64,000 bases of DNA from Elusimicrobiota bacterium. Lineage in GTDB: Bacteria > Elusimicrobiota > Elusimicrobia > UBA1565 > JACRDR01. The stretch is from NCBI GenBank assembly GCA_016194745.1, contig JACQBA010000015.1, positions 217,358 to 281,357 of the forward strand, given 5' to 3'. A program made the translations under genes and the position numbers. Shown piece after piece: positions 31,658 to 40,640 of the stretch; within the stretch, counting starts at the first letter, position 1; every line of letters starts with the position of its first letter. Below the pieces are notes generated by a model, which saw only the letters and a program-made list of their open reading frames with translations, was not told where the DNA came from and ran no database searches.

Positions 31658-34600
31658 ATGCGAGACCAGGAACTGATCGAGGCGCTGTCTCGGCTGCTCA
31701 CTTCGGGCCGCGTCGACAATAGTTTCGTCCTTCCCGTCCTGCGCGAGCTGAGCGAGGCCGGAGCGGCGCCGCGCGTTTCGCTCCCGGAGGTGCTGGCGCT
31801 GCTCGAGGCGCGGCAAGGACCCTCGGCGGAGAGCCTCGCGGCGCATCTGCGCTCGCGGCGCCGGCTCGAGGCGAGCCGCTGCCACCAGCGCCGGAAGGCG
31901 GGCGGCCAGGACCTCGGCGATTTCCAGGACGTTCTGGGCGATCTGCCGCTTCAGGTCCCCCTCGGCTGGCGGACGACGGCGGGCGCGCTCGAGGCGCAGA
32001 AGGGCGGGACCGCGGCCGATTCCGATCCGCTCGGGCTCGTCGAAATCCTCGAGACGCTTCCCGACGCCGTCCCCTTGCGCTCCGCGCTCGCCGCGCTGCG
32101 GCGGCCGCTCGAGGACGCCCGCGCGCGCCGCGTCGAGCAGGCGAAGGACGCGCTGTCGGGAACCTTGCAGCCGTTTCCTCTCGACTTAGACGACAAGACG
32201 GCGGCCGCTCTTGTTCTCGAGGCGTACGTCGCGGCGGTGACGGCGCCGCAAAAGAGCCGCCTCCTCGACATCGCCTGCGCCTGGCCCTCGAGCGCGATGG
32301 CTCCCGTGATCCGCCGGCTCGGGGACGATCCCGCGCTCCGGGAGCGCGCGGTCCTCCTCCTCATCCTCCGCTTCAACGAATCGCCCGTGGGAGAATGGAG
32401 CGACTGGTCGCGCTGGCTCTCGCGCGTCGAGGAAAAAGACGCGGCCGCGGCCTCGTTCCACGAGGACTGGAGACGCGCGCACGCGGCGCAAAGCCTGCTG
32501 CAGTGGGCGAAACGCCGGCCCGACGTCCCCCCCGAGGCGACGCAGGCGCTCGAGGCATGGTGCCTGGAACACGGCGGAACGCTCTCGGCGCCGCCCGCGG
32601 CGCCCCCCGCCGCGACAATCGTTCCCCCGCAGGCGTCGACGCCGGCCAAGCCGCCGAGCGGCGCGATTCGCCCCAAGCCGCGTCCCGAGCCCGCGCCGCC
32701 CGTCTCCACGCCGGCCGTCAAGCCGGCGCCCGTGTCCCCGCCGGAGCCGGTCGGCCCATCGCTATGGGACGAGCACGTCCTCCCCTTTGTCTCCGGCAAT
32801 TGGCCGATGCTCACCGGCATTGCGATGGTAGTGGTGGGCAGCTCCCTTCTCGCCTTCTACACGTGGGACAAGCATTGGTTCGTCCGGTATACGGTCTTGC
32901 CCGCGCTCCTGGCGTCCTTCACCGTCATCTTGGCCAAGGCCGGCGCCTGGATCGAGCGGCGCAGCGCCGCGCTCAAGGGCACGGCCGACATGCTGCGTGG
33001 CGCGGCGGTGGCGCTGCTGCCCGCCAACTTCATGGCGGTGGCTCTCCTCGCGCACGACGCGCAGGTCCCGCACAAGCAGCTCATCTTCCCCCTCGTCTCC
33101 GCCCTCTATCTCGCGGGCTTCGGCGGCGGACTGAGGAGCTGGTGCGCGGGCGTCCACGAGGCGCTGCGCGACGTGCTGGCCGGCACCTTGCTCGCGTTGA
33201 ACGCCCTCGTGCTGCTCGGCCCCTTGGCGCAGGTGTTCGATCCGGGCGGGCAGAACGTGTGGTTCCTGCTCGGTCTCGGCTTCCACGCCGGCTTCGTGCT
33301 CGCCGCGCTCGCTATCCAGCGCTTCGTCCGTACCAAGCTCTCGGCGCCGATGATCCTCGAGGGTCGCGTCCCCTGGTTCTTCGGGATCGCTCTGACGAGT
33401 ACCTACGGCCAGGTCTTCCTGTGGGTGTACGGCTTCATGCGCCACCTGCCGCTCGTGCACACCTACGCCTGCATGGTGATCGCGGCGGGAGGCTTGATCC
33501 TCTTCGCCGAGCAGAATTCCAGGCCGGCGGAGGCGAAGGACGCCGAATACGGGAAGGCCTCTTTCCTCGGCTACGCCCTCCTGCTGCTCGGGCTGCTCAT
33601 GGGCGCCTCGCAGCCGCAGATCCGCCTCGCGACGCTGGTGTTCGCGGGCGCCGTCTGGCTCGCCGAAGCGAAGTTCCGCAAGGACGTCCTGCACGCGTGG
33701 ATCGCCATGACGCTCTTGGTCCTCGGCGGCGGTTCGCTCGGCACGTGGGACTTCTTCCCGCGGCCCTGGATCCCGGCCTTGGGACTGGGCGTGGCCGTCC
33801 TGATCGGGGCGGCGGCCCCGCTCGCGCGGCGCTGGTGGGACGAGCTGGGCGGGGTCTCCGCCAGGCTGCAGGCCGCGGTCCTTGCGTTCACGACGGTGCT
33901 GACCGTGCTCGTGCAGTGGCATTTCAACTCGCCGCCGCTGCGCACCGGCGGGATGCTCCTCGCCGCGGCCGGGCTCTTCGCCTGGCGGGCGCGCGAGGAC
34001 GGAAGACTCGAGTACGTCCACACGGTGATGGCGATCTTGGCGATCGCCCTCCCGTACCTCGGATTCGCCGACATGTCGGGGCGGACCTTGCACGGCAACC
34101 AGCTCGTCTTCGGACTCTCGGTCCTCTCGCTCGCGTGGATCGCGGCCTCGAGCGCGTGGGGCTCGCCCCTGCTCCTCGGCGCGCGCTCGACGGTGCTCCT
34201 CATCTACGGCGCGCTCGCGCTGAGCGCCATGTGCCTGCGCGTCGCCTTCGAGCAGGGCCGCCCGGAAAGCGCCTTGCCCATGCACGTCGCGATGTCGCTC
34301 GGCGGGCCCGTCCTCATGACGATCGCCCTCATGTTCGCGGCGCATTTCTCCCGCTCGCTCCTCCCCAACGTCATCGCGTCCATGATCGTCTTCGTCTTGT
34401 TCCCGCGGCTCAAGGACGAGATCCAGCGCTGGCTGCCGTTCGTGCACTTCGGCTCGGGCTTGGCCAGCAGCGCGTGGTCCGCCGGGCTCATGCTTGCCTG
34501 CTTCCGGCTGCGCGCGGCTCTTTCCGAGAAACTCGTCGGCGGCGACTTGTTCGCGGGACGCCACGCCTTCCCGCTCGAGCAGCGAGACTACAAGCTGTGG

Positions 34601-37600
34601 ACGTGGCCGCTCATGGTCTCGGCGGTGTTCCTCGCGCTCAAGGTCGACGTGTGGATCGTGGGGACCCATCTCGCGACGGGCATCCATCTCAAGACTGGGG
34701 TCGCGCTGTCCGTGACTGGGCTCGCGTGGACCTTGCTTGCGGTCTATCGCCGGGAGGACGCTTCGGCCGGCCTGCTCGTCCACCTCGGCTGGCTCTGCGG
34801 CCTCGCGGGGCTCGCCTTCGGCTACTACGACCGCGCGCCCAATCCGCGCTGGTACGACGCGGCGCTCTTGTGCGCCGTCTCGATGAACGCCCTCTACGCG
34901 TTCTATCGCTACGGCGTCGAGCCGGGCCGGCCCTGGGCGGGCGCCCTGCTGGCAAGCCCCGTCCGCGGGGTCCTGCGCGTGGGCGTCCTCCTGCTCTCGA
35001 TCGCGACGATCCTCGCTCTGTGGGTAGGCGAGGACGCGGCGCAGCTCCTGCCTCTCTTGGGTTTCCTCGCGGCCGAGCTCGTCTGGTTCGCCCTCGCGGA
35101 CCGGGAGGCCGCGTTCGGCGGGACCCTATTTTTCCTCGGGTGGGCGGCGCTGCTCGCGTGGACGGCGCCCGGCGCGGCGCCTCTTCTCGTCCGCGTGTCG
35201 CTGCGCTTGAGCGCGCTTCCCACGTTGATCTTCTTCCTCGCGATACAAGCCGCGCATCTGGGGCTCGAGCCGCTGGAGGACGCCTATGGCCGCGTGAAGG
35301 CGCTGCTCGCGCCGTTCATGTTCCTCGCGACGCTCGCGACGTTCGGCCTCGCCTTGTTCGGCATGACGGACTCGCTATTGGGGCGCGCTCTCGGCCTGCG
35401 CGATCAGCTCCTCCTGCTCGTCCTCGTCGCGGCGACCGCCCGGGCGCAGGCCTCGGGTTACCTCGCGCTGCTCGCGGCGATCCTCGCGTATCTCGATCTT
35501 TGCTTCGTCCCCCTTTCCGCCTTGGCGTCGGAAGGCGCGCGCGTCTCCTACCTGACGCTGCCGTGGCGGCTGTCGGCCTGCTCTCTGGCGCTCGCTGGCG
35601 CGGCGACGCTCGGCGACTTTCTGAGCGGACTCTCGCCGCGCCTTCTGGAAGGCCGCTTCGCCCAGACGGTGTTCCGCGCCTCGGCGGCGGGACTCATCCG
35701 GACGGCCTGCGTCCTCGCGGCGTCCTTCGCGGTCGCGCGCCATGGGACGGAAGGTCCGCTCCGGCGCTCCGAGTTCCAGCTCGTCTCGCCGTACCTCTCG
35801 GCCGCCGCGGTCGCGTGGGTGGGCGTGTCGATGGGAGAGACCGCGCTGTGCGCGCTCGCGACGTTGTTCCTCGCGGCCGGGAACGTCCACGCGGTGCGGC
35901 TCTATTTGGGAGACTTCATCCGCGCGCGCGGGATGCTCGAGAACCATCTCCTCTGCCTGGGCGGCGTCGCGACCTTGCTTCAGTTCTCGCTGGGAAGCCT
36001 GCTCGCGGAGCGCGCCGTCGTCGTGGTCTTCATCCACCGCGTCTGCCTCGCGATCGCCGGCGTCGTGCTCGCGACGCTCGGCGCGACCTATTTCACGAGC
36101 CCGAACATCGAGGCCATGACGAACACGCGCTTCATCGTCTCGGGCCTGATGTCGTACCTCGCGGGCCTCTACTTCCAGCGCGCCGCGCGCCGGCCCGATC
36201 CCGGCGAGGCGCCGTATACGGCGTATTGGGAGGGCGTCTATCACTGCGCCTTGACCGCCGCGATCTGGAGCGCGGCGCTGCTCATCCCGTGGTTTCGTAA
36301 CCCGTACGCGGCGTTTCCGGCCCTCTGCCTGCCCGTCCTCTACTTCTACCTTCGAGCGGAATGGAGCCCGCGCGAGGACGCGGCGGCGGTCGCCCGCTAC
36401 CGCGACAGCGCCGCCGCGCTCAGCTTCTTCCTGCTCGTCCTCTTCGCGTTCCGGGGCGCCTTCCAAGCGGTGATGTTCCCGGGCGCGCCGCTCGGCTTCG
36501 ACCACTACCACTTCAACGCGCCCTTCGTCATGGTCCTGGCGCTCGTGATGCTGCGGCTGCACGGCTTGGGCGGGACGCCGTGGCTCGCCTATTACGGGGG
36601 CCTCGCGATGACCGTGGGGAGCTTCCTCTCGCTTACGCGCGTCCCCGATCTGAGCCCCATCGACCATCCCATGGCGTCGGCGTGGTGCGCGGTGGCGCTC
36701 GGGCATTTCTGGATGCTGGTCAGCACGCAGCCCTCGCCGATCAAGGCGTTCCTGCAGCGGGTCGGCAATATCGGGGAGGAGCAGTGGCTTGCGCTGCGGC
36801 ACTCGTGGGGCAACTTCTTGCTCTTCGCCACGCAGGGCGTCCTCGCGTGGGGGCTTCTCGACTTCAGCTCGGATACCTACATGGTGGCGCCGCTGCTGTT
36901 GGGCGGGGCGAGTCTCCTCATCCATCAGGGGCTCATCCGTGGCTCGGCGCCTCTGTTCGTCCTCGCGGCGATAGAGGCGATGGCGGCACTGCACGCCGAC
37001 TTCCTCGTCCCGAGCTGGCTGCCGAGGCGCTACGTCGTGTCGGCGGTGCTGGCGATTTGGAGCTCTCTGCTCCTGGGCTCCGAGCTCGGCCTTGCCGGCC
37101 TGGGCGTCGAGGCCATGGGACTCGCGGCGGTCTCGCTCGGCGCCGTCGCCTTCGGCCACGTGCTCTACCATCACCCGGACTCGCTGATCGGGCTCTGGAT
37201 CGTCGCGCAAGGGGCGGTCCTCGCGGCGCTGACGCCCCGGGACTCGCGCAAGGCGGCGGGGCAGGCCGAGTCCTTCTTCTCGACGTTTCTCCTCGCGGTC
37301 CCGGCGTGGCTCGTCTACTTCAGCCAATGCCGCGAGCCGGCGCCCTGGCCCGCGCTCGCCGTGACTCTCGCCTGTCTCGCGACGGGCGGCGCCGCCCGGT
37401 GGGTCCAGGACCGGGCCGCCCTCTTCTCCATGCCGAGCGTGCGACAGGCGCGGCTGATCGACCAGCTCGCGAGCACGCTCTCCGCGCACGGCTATGCGCT
37501 CAACACGGCCGCGCTGTACGCCGTTTTCGCGCTCACGGCGCACGCGCAGGTGCTGCACTACGGCGCGGCGTTCGAGACGCGCGAGCTCGCCGCGATGCTG

Positions 37601-38521
37601 GCGCTCTACGGCGCCTCTGCGGCCGCGTGGTACTACGAAGGACGGCTGAGGAAAAGCGCGACGCCGTACTTCCTGATGCAATTGTGCGTGCTCGGGTTCT
37701 TCGCGGTGCTCCGCCGGCAGTTCATGCTCACCTACAACTTCTGGAACTACGAGTACGACGTCTGGGCGAGTCTCGCGGTCTCCTTCGCGCTCGCGGGAGC
37801 GAAGCAGCTCTTGCCGCTCGAACCCCGCGAGCAGCGCATCCCGCTCCTCGGCACCTTGCTCACGATGCCCGTCGTGTCGATGGTCTGGGTACTGCTGCAC
37901 CATCTCGGGACGAACACGGTCCTGCTGGTGGTGGGGCTCTACAGCTTGATGTTCGCCTACATGGGAAAGGACGATGAGGAATCCCCCTACCATCTCGTGG
38001 CGGTCGGCGGTTTCGTCGCGTTCGTCATGATCGTCTTCTGGACGAAACTCGAACTCCGCGTCATCCAGGCGTACGTCCTGCCGGCCGGGTTGGGGATATT
38101 GGTCCTCGTGCAGATGTTCCGCAACAAGATTCCGCCCCTCGTGCGCAACGAGATCCGCGCCGTGACGTTGCTCGCCATGCTCGGCAGCTCGGGCTACTAC
38201 GTGCTCGTCGACGACCGCTACCCCATCGCGTTCCACATGACGATGCTCGTCCTCAGCGTCGTCTTGATGGCGGCGGGGAGCTTCCTCAGGATCCGGCTCT
38301 ACGTCCTGCTCGGCGTCGCCGGGATGGCGGTCGACCTCGCGACGATCGTCTACAAGGTGCTCGTCCACATGGAGCGCAGCGCGCGCATGTCCATCATCGG
38401 CAGCCAGGTCCTGCTTTTCGGCGCCCTCCTGATCGGCGGGGCCATCTACTACAAGACCCACCAAGACGAGTTCAACGCCGCCTTCGACCGCTGGCGCGAG
38501 CGCCTGAGCGTCTGGGAGTAG
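31658..38521 (+). CDS. Giant polytopic membrane protein, about 2,290 aa
   Basis: The N-terminal 300 residues are soluble and helical (RDQELIEALSRLLTSGRVDN; RRPLEDARARRVEQAKDALS). A Pro/Ala-rich linker follows (about 307-365), then some 1,900 residues of almost continuous hydrophobic helices, I estimate roughly 50-60, beginning ISGNW-like at SGNWPMLTGIAMVVVGSSLL and ending at a short charged tail. No motif of a known transporter, polymerase or glycosyltransferase was found. ATG 31658 is preferred to the TTG codons at 31601, whose following codons are rare for this gene. It is downstream of the kinase and could be in its operon. Function unknown; an outer scaffold, a flippase-like assembly or a mega-channel are only speculation. 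Confidence 0.8.
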   Translation: MRDQELIEALSRLLTSGRVDNSFVLPVLRELSEAGAAPRVSLPEVLALLEARQGPSAESLAAHLRSRRRLEASRCHQRRKAGGQDLGDFQDVLGDLPLQVPLGWRTTAGALEAQKGGTAADSDPLGLVEILETLPDAVPLRSALAALRRPLEDARARRVEQAKDALSGTLQPFPLDLDDKTAAALVLEAYVAAVTAPQKSRLLDIACAWPSSAMAPVIRRLGDDPALRERAVLLLILRFNESPVGEWSDWSRWLSRVEEKDAAAASFHEDWRRAHAAQSLLQWAKRRPDVPPEATQALEAWCLEHGGTLSAPPAAPPAATIVPPQASTPAKPPSGAIRPKPRPEPAPPVSTPAVKPAPVSPPEPVGPSLWDEHVLPFVSGNWPMLTGIAMVVVGSSLLAFYTWDKHWFVRYTVLPALLASFTVILAKAGAWIERRSAALKGTADMLRGAAVALLPANFMAVALLAHDAQVPHKQLIFPLVSALYLAGFGGGLRSWCAGVHEALRDVLAGTLLALNALVLLGPLAQVFDPGGQNVWFLLGLGFHAGFVLAALAIQRFVRTKLSAPMILEGRVPWFFGIALTSTYGQVFLWVYGFMRHLPLVHTYACMVIAAGGLILFAEQNSRPAEAKDAEYGKASFLGYALLLLGLLMGASQPQIRLATLVFAGAVWLAEAKFRKDVLHAWIAMTLLVLGGGSLGTWDFFPRPWIPALGLGVAVLIGAAAPLARRWWDELGGVSARLQAAVLAFTTVLTVLVQWHFNSPPLRTGGMLLAAAGLFAWRAREDGRLEYVHTVMAILAIALPYLGFADMSGRTLHGNQLVFGLSVLSLAWIAASSAWGSPLLLGARSTVLLIYGALALSAMCLRVAFEQGRPESALPMHVAMSLGGPVLMTIALMFAAHFSRSLLPNVIASMIVFVLFPRLKDEIQRWLPFVHFGSGLASSAWSAGLMLACFRLRAALSEKLVGGDLFAGRHAFPLEQRDYKLWTWPLMVSAVFLALKVDVWIVGTHLATGIHLKTGVALSVTGLAWTLLAVYRREDASAGLLVHLGWLCGLAGLAFGYYDRAPNPRWYDAALLCAVSMNALYAFYRYGVEPGRPWAGALLASPVRGVLRVGVLLLSIATILALWVGEDAAQLLPLLGFLAAELVWFALADREAAFGGTLFFLGWAALLAWTAPGAAPLLVRVSLRLSALPTLIFFLAIQAAHLGLEPLEDAYGRVKALLAPFMFLATLATFGLALFGMTDSLLGRALGLRDQLLLLVLVAATARAQASGYLALLAAILAYLDLCFVPLSALASEGARVSYLTLPWRLSACSLALAGAATLGDFLSGLSPRLLEGRFAQTVFRASAAGLIRTACVLAASFAVARHGTEGPLRRSEFQLVSPYLSAAAVAWVGVSMGETALCALATLFLAAGNVHAVRLYLGDFIRARGMLENHLLCLGGVATLLQFSLGSLLAERAVVVVFIHRVCLAIAGVVLATLGATYFTSPNIEAMTNTRFIVSGLMSYLAGLYFQRAARRPDPGEAPYTAYWEGVYHCALTAAIWSAALLIPWFRNPYAAFPALCLPVLYFYLRAEWSPREDAAAVARYRDSAAALSFFLLVLFAFRGAFQAVMFPGAPLGFDHYHFNAPFVMVLALVMLRLHGLGGTPWLAYYGGLAMTVGSFLSLTRVPDLSPIDHPMASAWCAVALGHFWMLVSTQPSPIKAFLQRVGNIGEEQWLALRHSWGNFLLFATQGVLAWGLLDFSSDTYMVAPLLLGGASLLIHQGLIRGSAPLFVLAAIEAMAALHADFLVPSWLPRRYVVSAVLAIWSSLLLGSELGLAGLGVEAMGLAAVSLGAVAFGHVLYHHPDSLIGLWIVAQGAVLAALTPRDSRKAAGQAESFFSTFLLAVPAWLVYFSQCREPAPWPALAVTLACLATGGAARWVQDRAALFSMPSVRQARLIDQLASTLSAHGYALNTAALYAVFALTAHAQVLHYGAAFETRELAAMLALYGASAAAWYYEGRLRKSATPYFLMQLCVLGFFAVLRRQFMLTYNFWNYEYDVWASLAVSFALAGAKQLLPLEPREQRIPLLGTLLTMPVVSMVWVLLHHLGTNTVLLVVGLYSLMFAYMGKDDEESPYHLVAVGGFVAFVMIVFWTKLELRVIQAYVLPAGLGILVLVQMFRNKIPPLVRNEIRAVTLLAMLGSSGYYVLVDDRYPIAFHMTMLVLSVVLMAAGSFLRIRLYVLLGVAGMAVDLATIVYKVLVHMERSARMSIIGSQVLLFGALLIGGAIYYKTHQDEFNAAFDRWRERLSVWE

Positions 38522-38565
38522 GCGGAGGGCTTTTCTTTTCACGCGATAGGAGCTATTCTAGCGCG

Positions 38566-39810
38566 ATGCGCGACTATCGAGCTCTCTTGACGAACTGCTT
38601 GCGCGGCTTCGGCTGGCTAAGCGTGGCCGTGTTCTCGGTCATGGTCATTCTGGCGTTGTTTCCCGATAGCCGCGGCGGCGGCGACGCGGACTTGGTCGTC
38701 TCGAGCGCTGCCCCTGTGCCTCCAAAGGAGAATTCGTACGACGACATCCTCGCGTTGAAAAAAAGCCTCGCCCTCAGTTCGGAGGAGCTAAGCCAGGCCG
38801 GCCGCTGCATCGAGGACGCGGCCTGCAAGACGGACGCGCTCGCCCCCGTCTTCGCCCGCAACGCCGACGCCTTGCGCCGCTTTGACGCACTGCGCGGCAA
38901 GCGTCTCCTGCCGCCGGACTGGGCGGACATCGCGACGGTGGACTATCGTACGCCCGTTCCCGCGTTCTCGCCGGTGACGCAGGCCTCGGCGCTCGCGATC
39001 GCCGAGGCGCGGTATTTGGTCTCGAAGGGCCGTCGCGCCGAGGCGCTCGAGCGGCTCGTGCGGATAGCCGAGGTCGGCCGGAGCCTGCAGACCGAGCCGG
39101 TCAGCCTGCTGCCGTACATGCTCGGGCTCTCGATTCGGTCGCGGGCGCTCAAGGCGGCGCGCGGCATCCTCGACGGCAAGCCCTGGCTTTCCGCCGCGGC
39201 GGCCAAGGACGCCGCCGCGCGGCTCGGGGACCCGGACGCGGGCCGCGCCGGGCTCACGCGCGCCGCGCGGATGGAGTATTCCATCGCGGCGAACACGATC
39301 GCGCGCCTCGGCCCGGGGCAGCTGGGCGGCTTCGAAGAGTCGGGGCGGTTCGTAAACTGGGTCGCTTCGCGGTACTTCAAGCGCAACCGCACGCGCCGTC
39401 TCATGGCGGACGACTTCCGCGGCATGATCCGGAAGATCGACCTGCCTTGCCCGCCCCTTCCGATCGAGCCGCCCCGGCCTCGCCTGTGGACGCATCCTGA
39501 GATGTTGCGCGGGAACCTCGTCGGGCTGATCTTGCACCAGATCGGCTCGCCCAACTGGGACAATACTCTGCGACGCCGCTGCGAGGAGAGCTTCTGGACG
39601 GCCGCGACGAGCGTCTCCATCGCCGGGCGGGCCTTCTCGGCCGACGCCGGCAGAGGTCCGCGCTCCTTGGCCGAGCTGGTGCCGCGCTACCTCCCGCGCG
39701 TCCCCGACGATCCTTTCACCGGCAAGCCTCTCGAACTTTCCCCGGACGGCGGCCTCGCCTCCGCGGGCAGCGACGTCCAAGGCAAGCCGATCAAGGCGGG
39801 CGCGCCCTAG
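38566..39810 (+). CDS. Membrane-anchored protein, 414 aa
   Basis: One N-terminal helix (GFGWLSVAVFSVMVILALFP) is followed by a large soluble extracytoplasmic domain that is mostly helical with Ala/Arg repeats (EARYLVSKGRRAEALERLVR). The C-terminal segment RYLPRVPDDPFTGKPLELSP resembles a motif found in uncharacterised anchored proteins of several phyla. Three Cys are present in the ectodomain. TATTCT lies 6 nt before the ATG, so the transcript may be leaderless even though the gene follows the giant ORF closely. No family assigned. Confidence 0.7.
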   Translation: MRDYRALLTNCLRGFGWLSVAVFSVMVILALFPDSRGGGDADLVVSSAAPVPPKENSYDDILALKKSLALSSEELSQAGRCIEDAACKTDALAPVFARNADALRRFDALRGKRLLPPDWADIATVDYRTPVPAFSPVTQASALAIAEARYLVSKGRRAEALERLVRIAEVGRSLQTEPVSLLPYMLGLSIRSRALKAARGILDGKPWLSAAAAKDAAARLGDPDAGRAGLTRAARMEYSIAANTIARLGPGQLGGFEESGRFVNWVASRYFKRNRTRRLMADDFRGMIRKIDLPCPPLPIEPPRPRLWTHPEMLRGNLVGLILHQIGSPNWDNTLRRRCEESFWTAATSVSIAGRAFSADAGRGPRSLAELVPRYLPRVPDDPFTGKPLELSPDGGLASAGSDVQGKPIKAGAP

Positions 39811-39935
39811 TCCGCCTGGGCTACCTGTGTCCGCAGTTCTACAGGATCCGGCGCGCCTCGGGGCGCGCGGCGCTGGTAAGGTTTGAATTGTATCCCCCCA
39901 GGCGAATGCTTGCTCGGTTAGGCCATAACAGTAGC

Positions 39936-40163
39936 ATGCAGAAACGCTCTCCTGACGAGAATCAGATGGTATGTGGCGTCCTCTCACATACCGTCAAAGC
40001 CGCCGAGGCTAGTGTCGATCCAGCCGTGCGTGCTGCCGCAAAGGCTCTGTCCATGCTTGGTGCAAGTAAGGGCGGCAAGGCGAGAGCCGCAACGTTGTCC
40101 GCCAGCGCAAGAAATGCCATCGCTATGAGAGCGGCAGTTGCCCGAATGGGGGAAGATGAATGA
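39936..40163 (+). CDS. Small GASKGGKARA-motif protein
   Basis: About 75 residues with the conserved segment MLGASKGGKARAATLSASA and then RNAIAMRAAVARMG. The pattern G-x-KGGKARA-x-xLS-x-x-R-x-x-IA-x-x-AA-x-AR recurs in many small plasmid- and island-borne proteins of unknown role, probably nucleic-acid binding. It ends with an ATGA overlap onto the next small frame. Codon use is less GC-biased than flanking genes, so it is probably acquired. Confidence 0.6.
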   Translation: MQKRSPDENQMVCGVLSHTVKAAEASVDPAVRAAAKALSMLGASKGGKARAATLSASARNAIAMRAAVARMGEDE

Positions 40164-40366
40164 TTAGGGCCGATTTTGTCCTCATTGGCATTGACGATTC
40201 TGTTCTTCGTTTCTCGATCCACACAGACATTAACCCAACACGAACAAAGAGCTTGCCAGAGAGCATCACTTCCAATCCCAAGAGTTGTGGCGGCAGACCT
40301 TGGCCAGTCATGGGCGTCAGTAACGTCAGTCATTACGCGAGTCCAGGCGTCAAATACTTCTGCTGA
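40160..40366 (+). CDS. Uncertain small ORF, 68 aa
   Basis: The frame overlaps the preceding gene by ATGA and reads MIRADFVLIGIDDSVLRFSI at its start. No family is recognised, and the opposite strand also contains a plausible open frame (from an ATG at 40408, MKNWHDVATRLGRESAEVFD). I cannot decide between them; the coupling to the GKARA gene favours the plus strand. Confidence 0.3.
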   Translation: MIRADFVLIGIDDSVLRFSIHTDINPTRTKSLPESITSNPKSCGGRPWPVMGVSNVSHYASPGVKYFC

Positions 40367-40393
40367 TTCTCTTCCAAGGCGAGTGGCTACATC

Positions 40394-40603
40394 GTGCCAA
40401 TTCTTCATCGGCAGCGCGACGCGTGGAGGCTCGTGCCCGTCATCATGCTCAGCGCCTCGGACTTCCAGCGCGACGTCGCCGACGCCTACCGCCTCGGCAC
40501 CTACGGCTGCCTGCATAAGCCCATCTCGTTCGACGCCCTTTTCGAGATGGTCAAATGGATCAAGACTTTCTGGCTGCAGCTCAACGAGTACCCGATCGAG
40601 TAG
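40394..40603 (+). pseudogene. C-terminal fragment of a receiver domain
   Basis: The frame reads RLVPVIMLSASDFQRDVADA then YRLGTYGCLHKPISFDALFE, which is beta4 to alpha5 of a CheY-like receiver, including the conserved KP. The first half with the phospho-acceptor Asp is missing. The break coincides with the right edge of the mobile-looking small ORFs, so the receiver was probably truncated by that insertion or by deletion. Confidence 0.65.
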
Positions 40604-40640
40604 ACGCAATCCCCCGCAGGTCGCCGCCCGCCTCGGCGCC

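Noticed and set aside
32395..36300. A 1,301-codon plus-strand frame inside the giant gene
   Set aside because: Arg/Ala/Gly-rich shadow frame with no domains; it exists because stop codons are rare in GC-rich DNA.
35375..38542. A very long minus-strand open frame opposite the giant membrane protein
   Set aside because: It is charged low-complexity sequence (Arg/Glu/Asp/His) produced by reading GC-rich Leu/Ala codons backwards; the plus strand has continuous membrane helices and correct codon bias.
39841..39868. GCGCGCC-TCGG-GGCGCGC hairpin as a terminator
   Set aside because: The stem is short and has no U-tract; in such GC-rich sequence it may be chance.
40176..40640. N-terminal extension of the GT-C-like membrane protein
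   Set aside because: It is a Ser/Arg-rich shadow of the receiver fragment and the small ORFs; coding character begins after GTG 40641.
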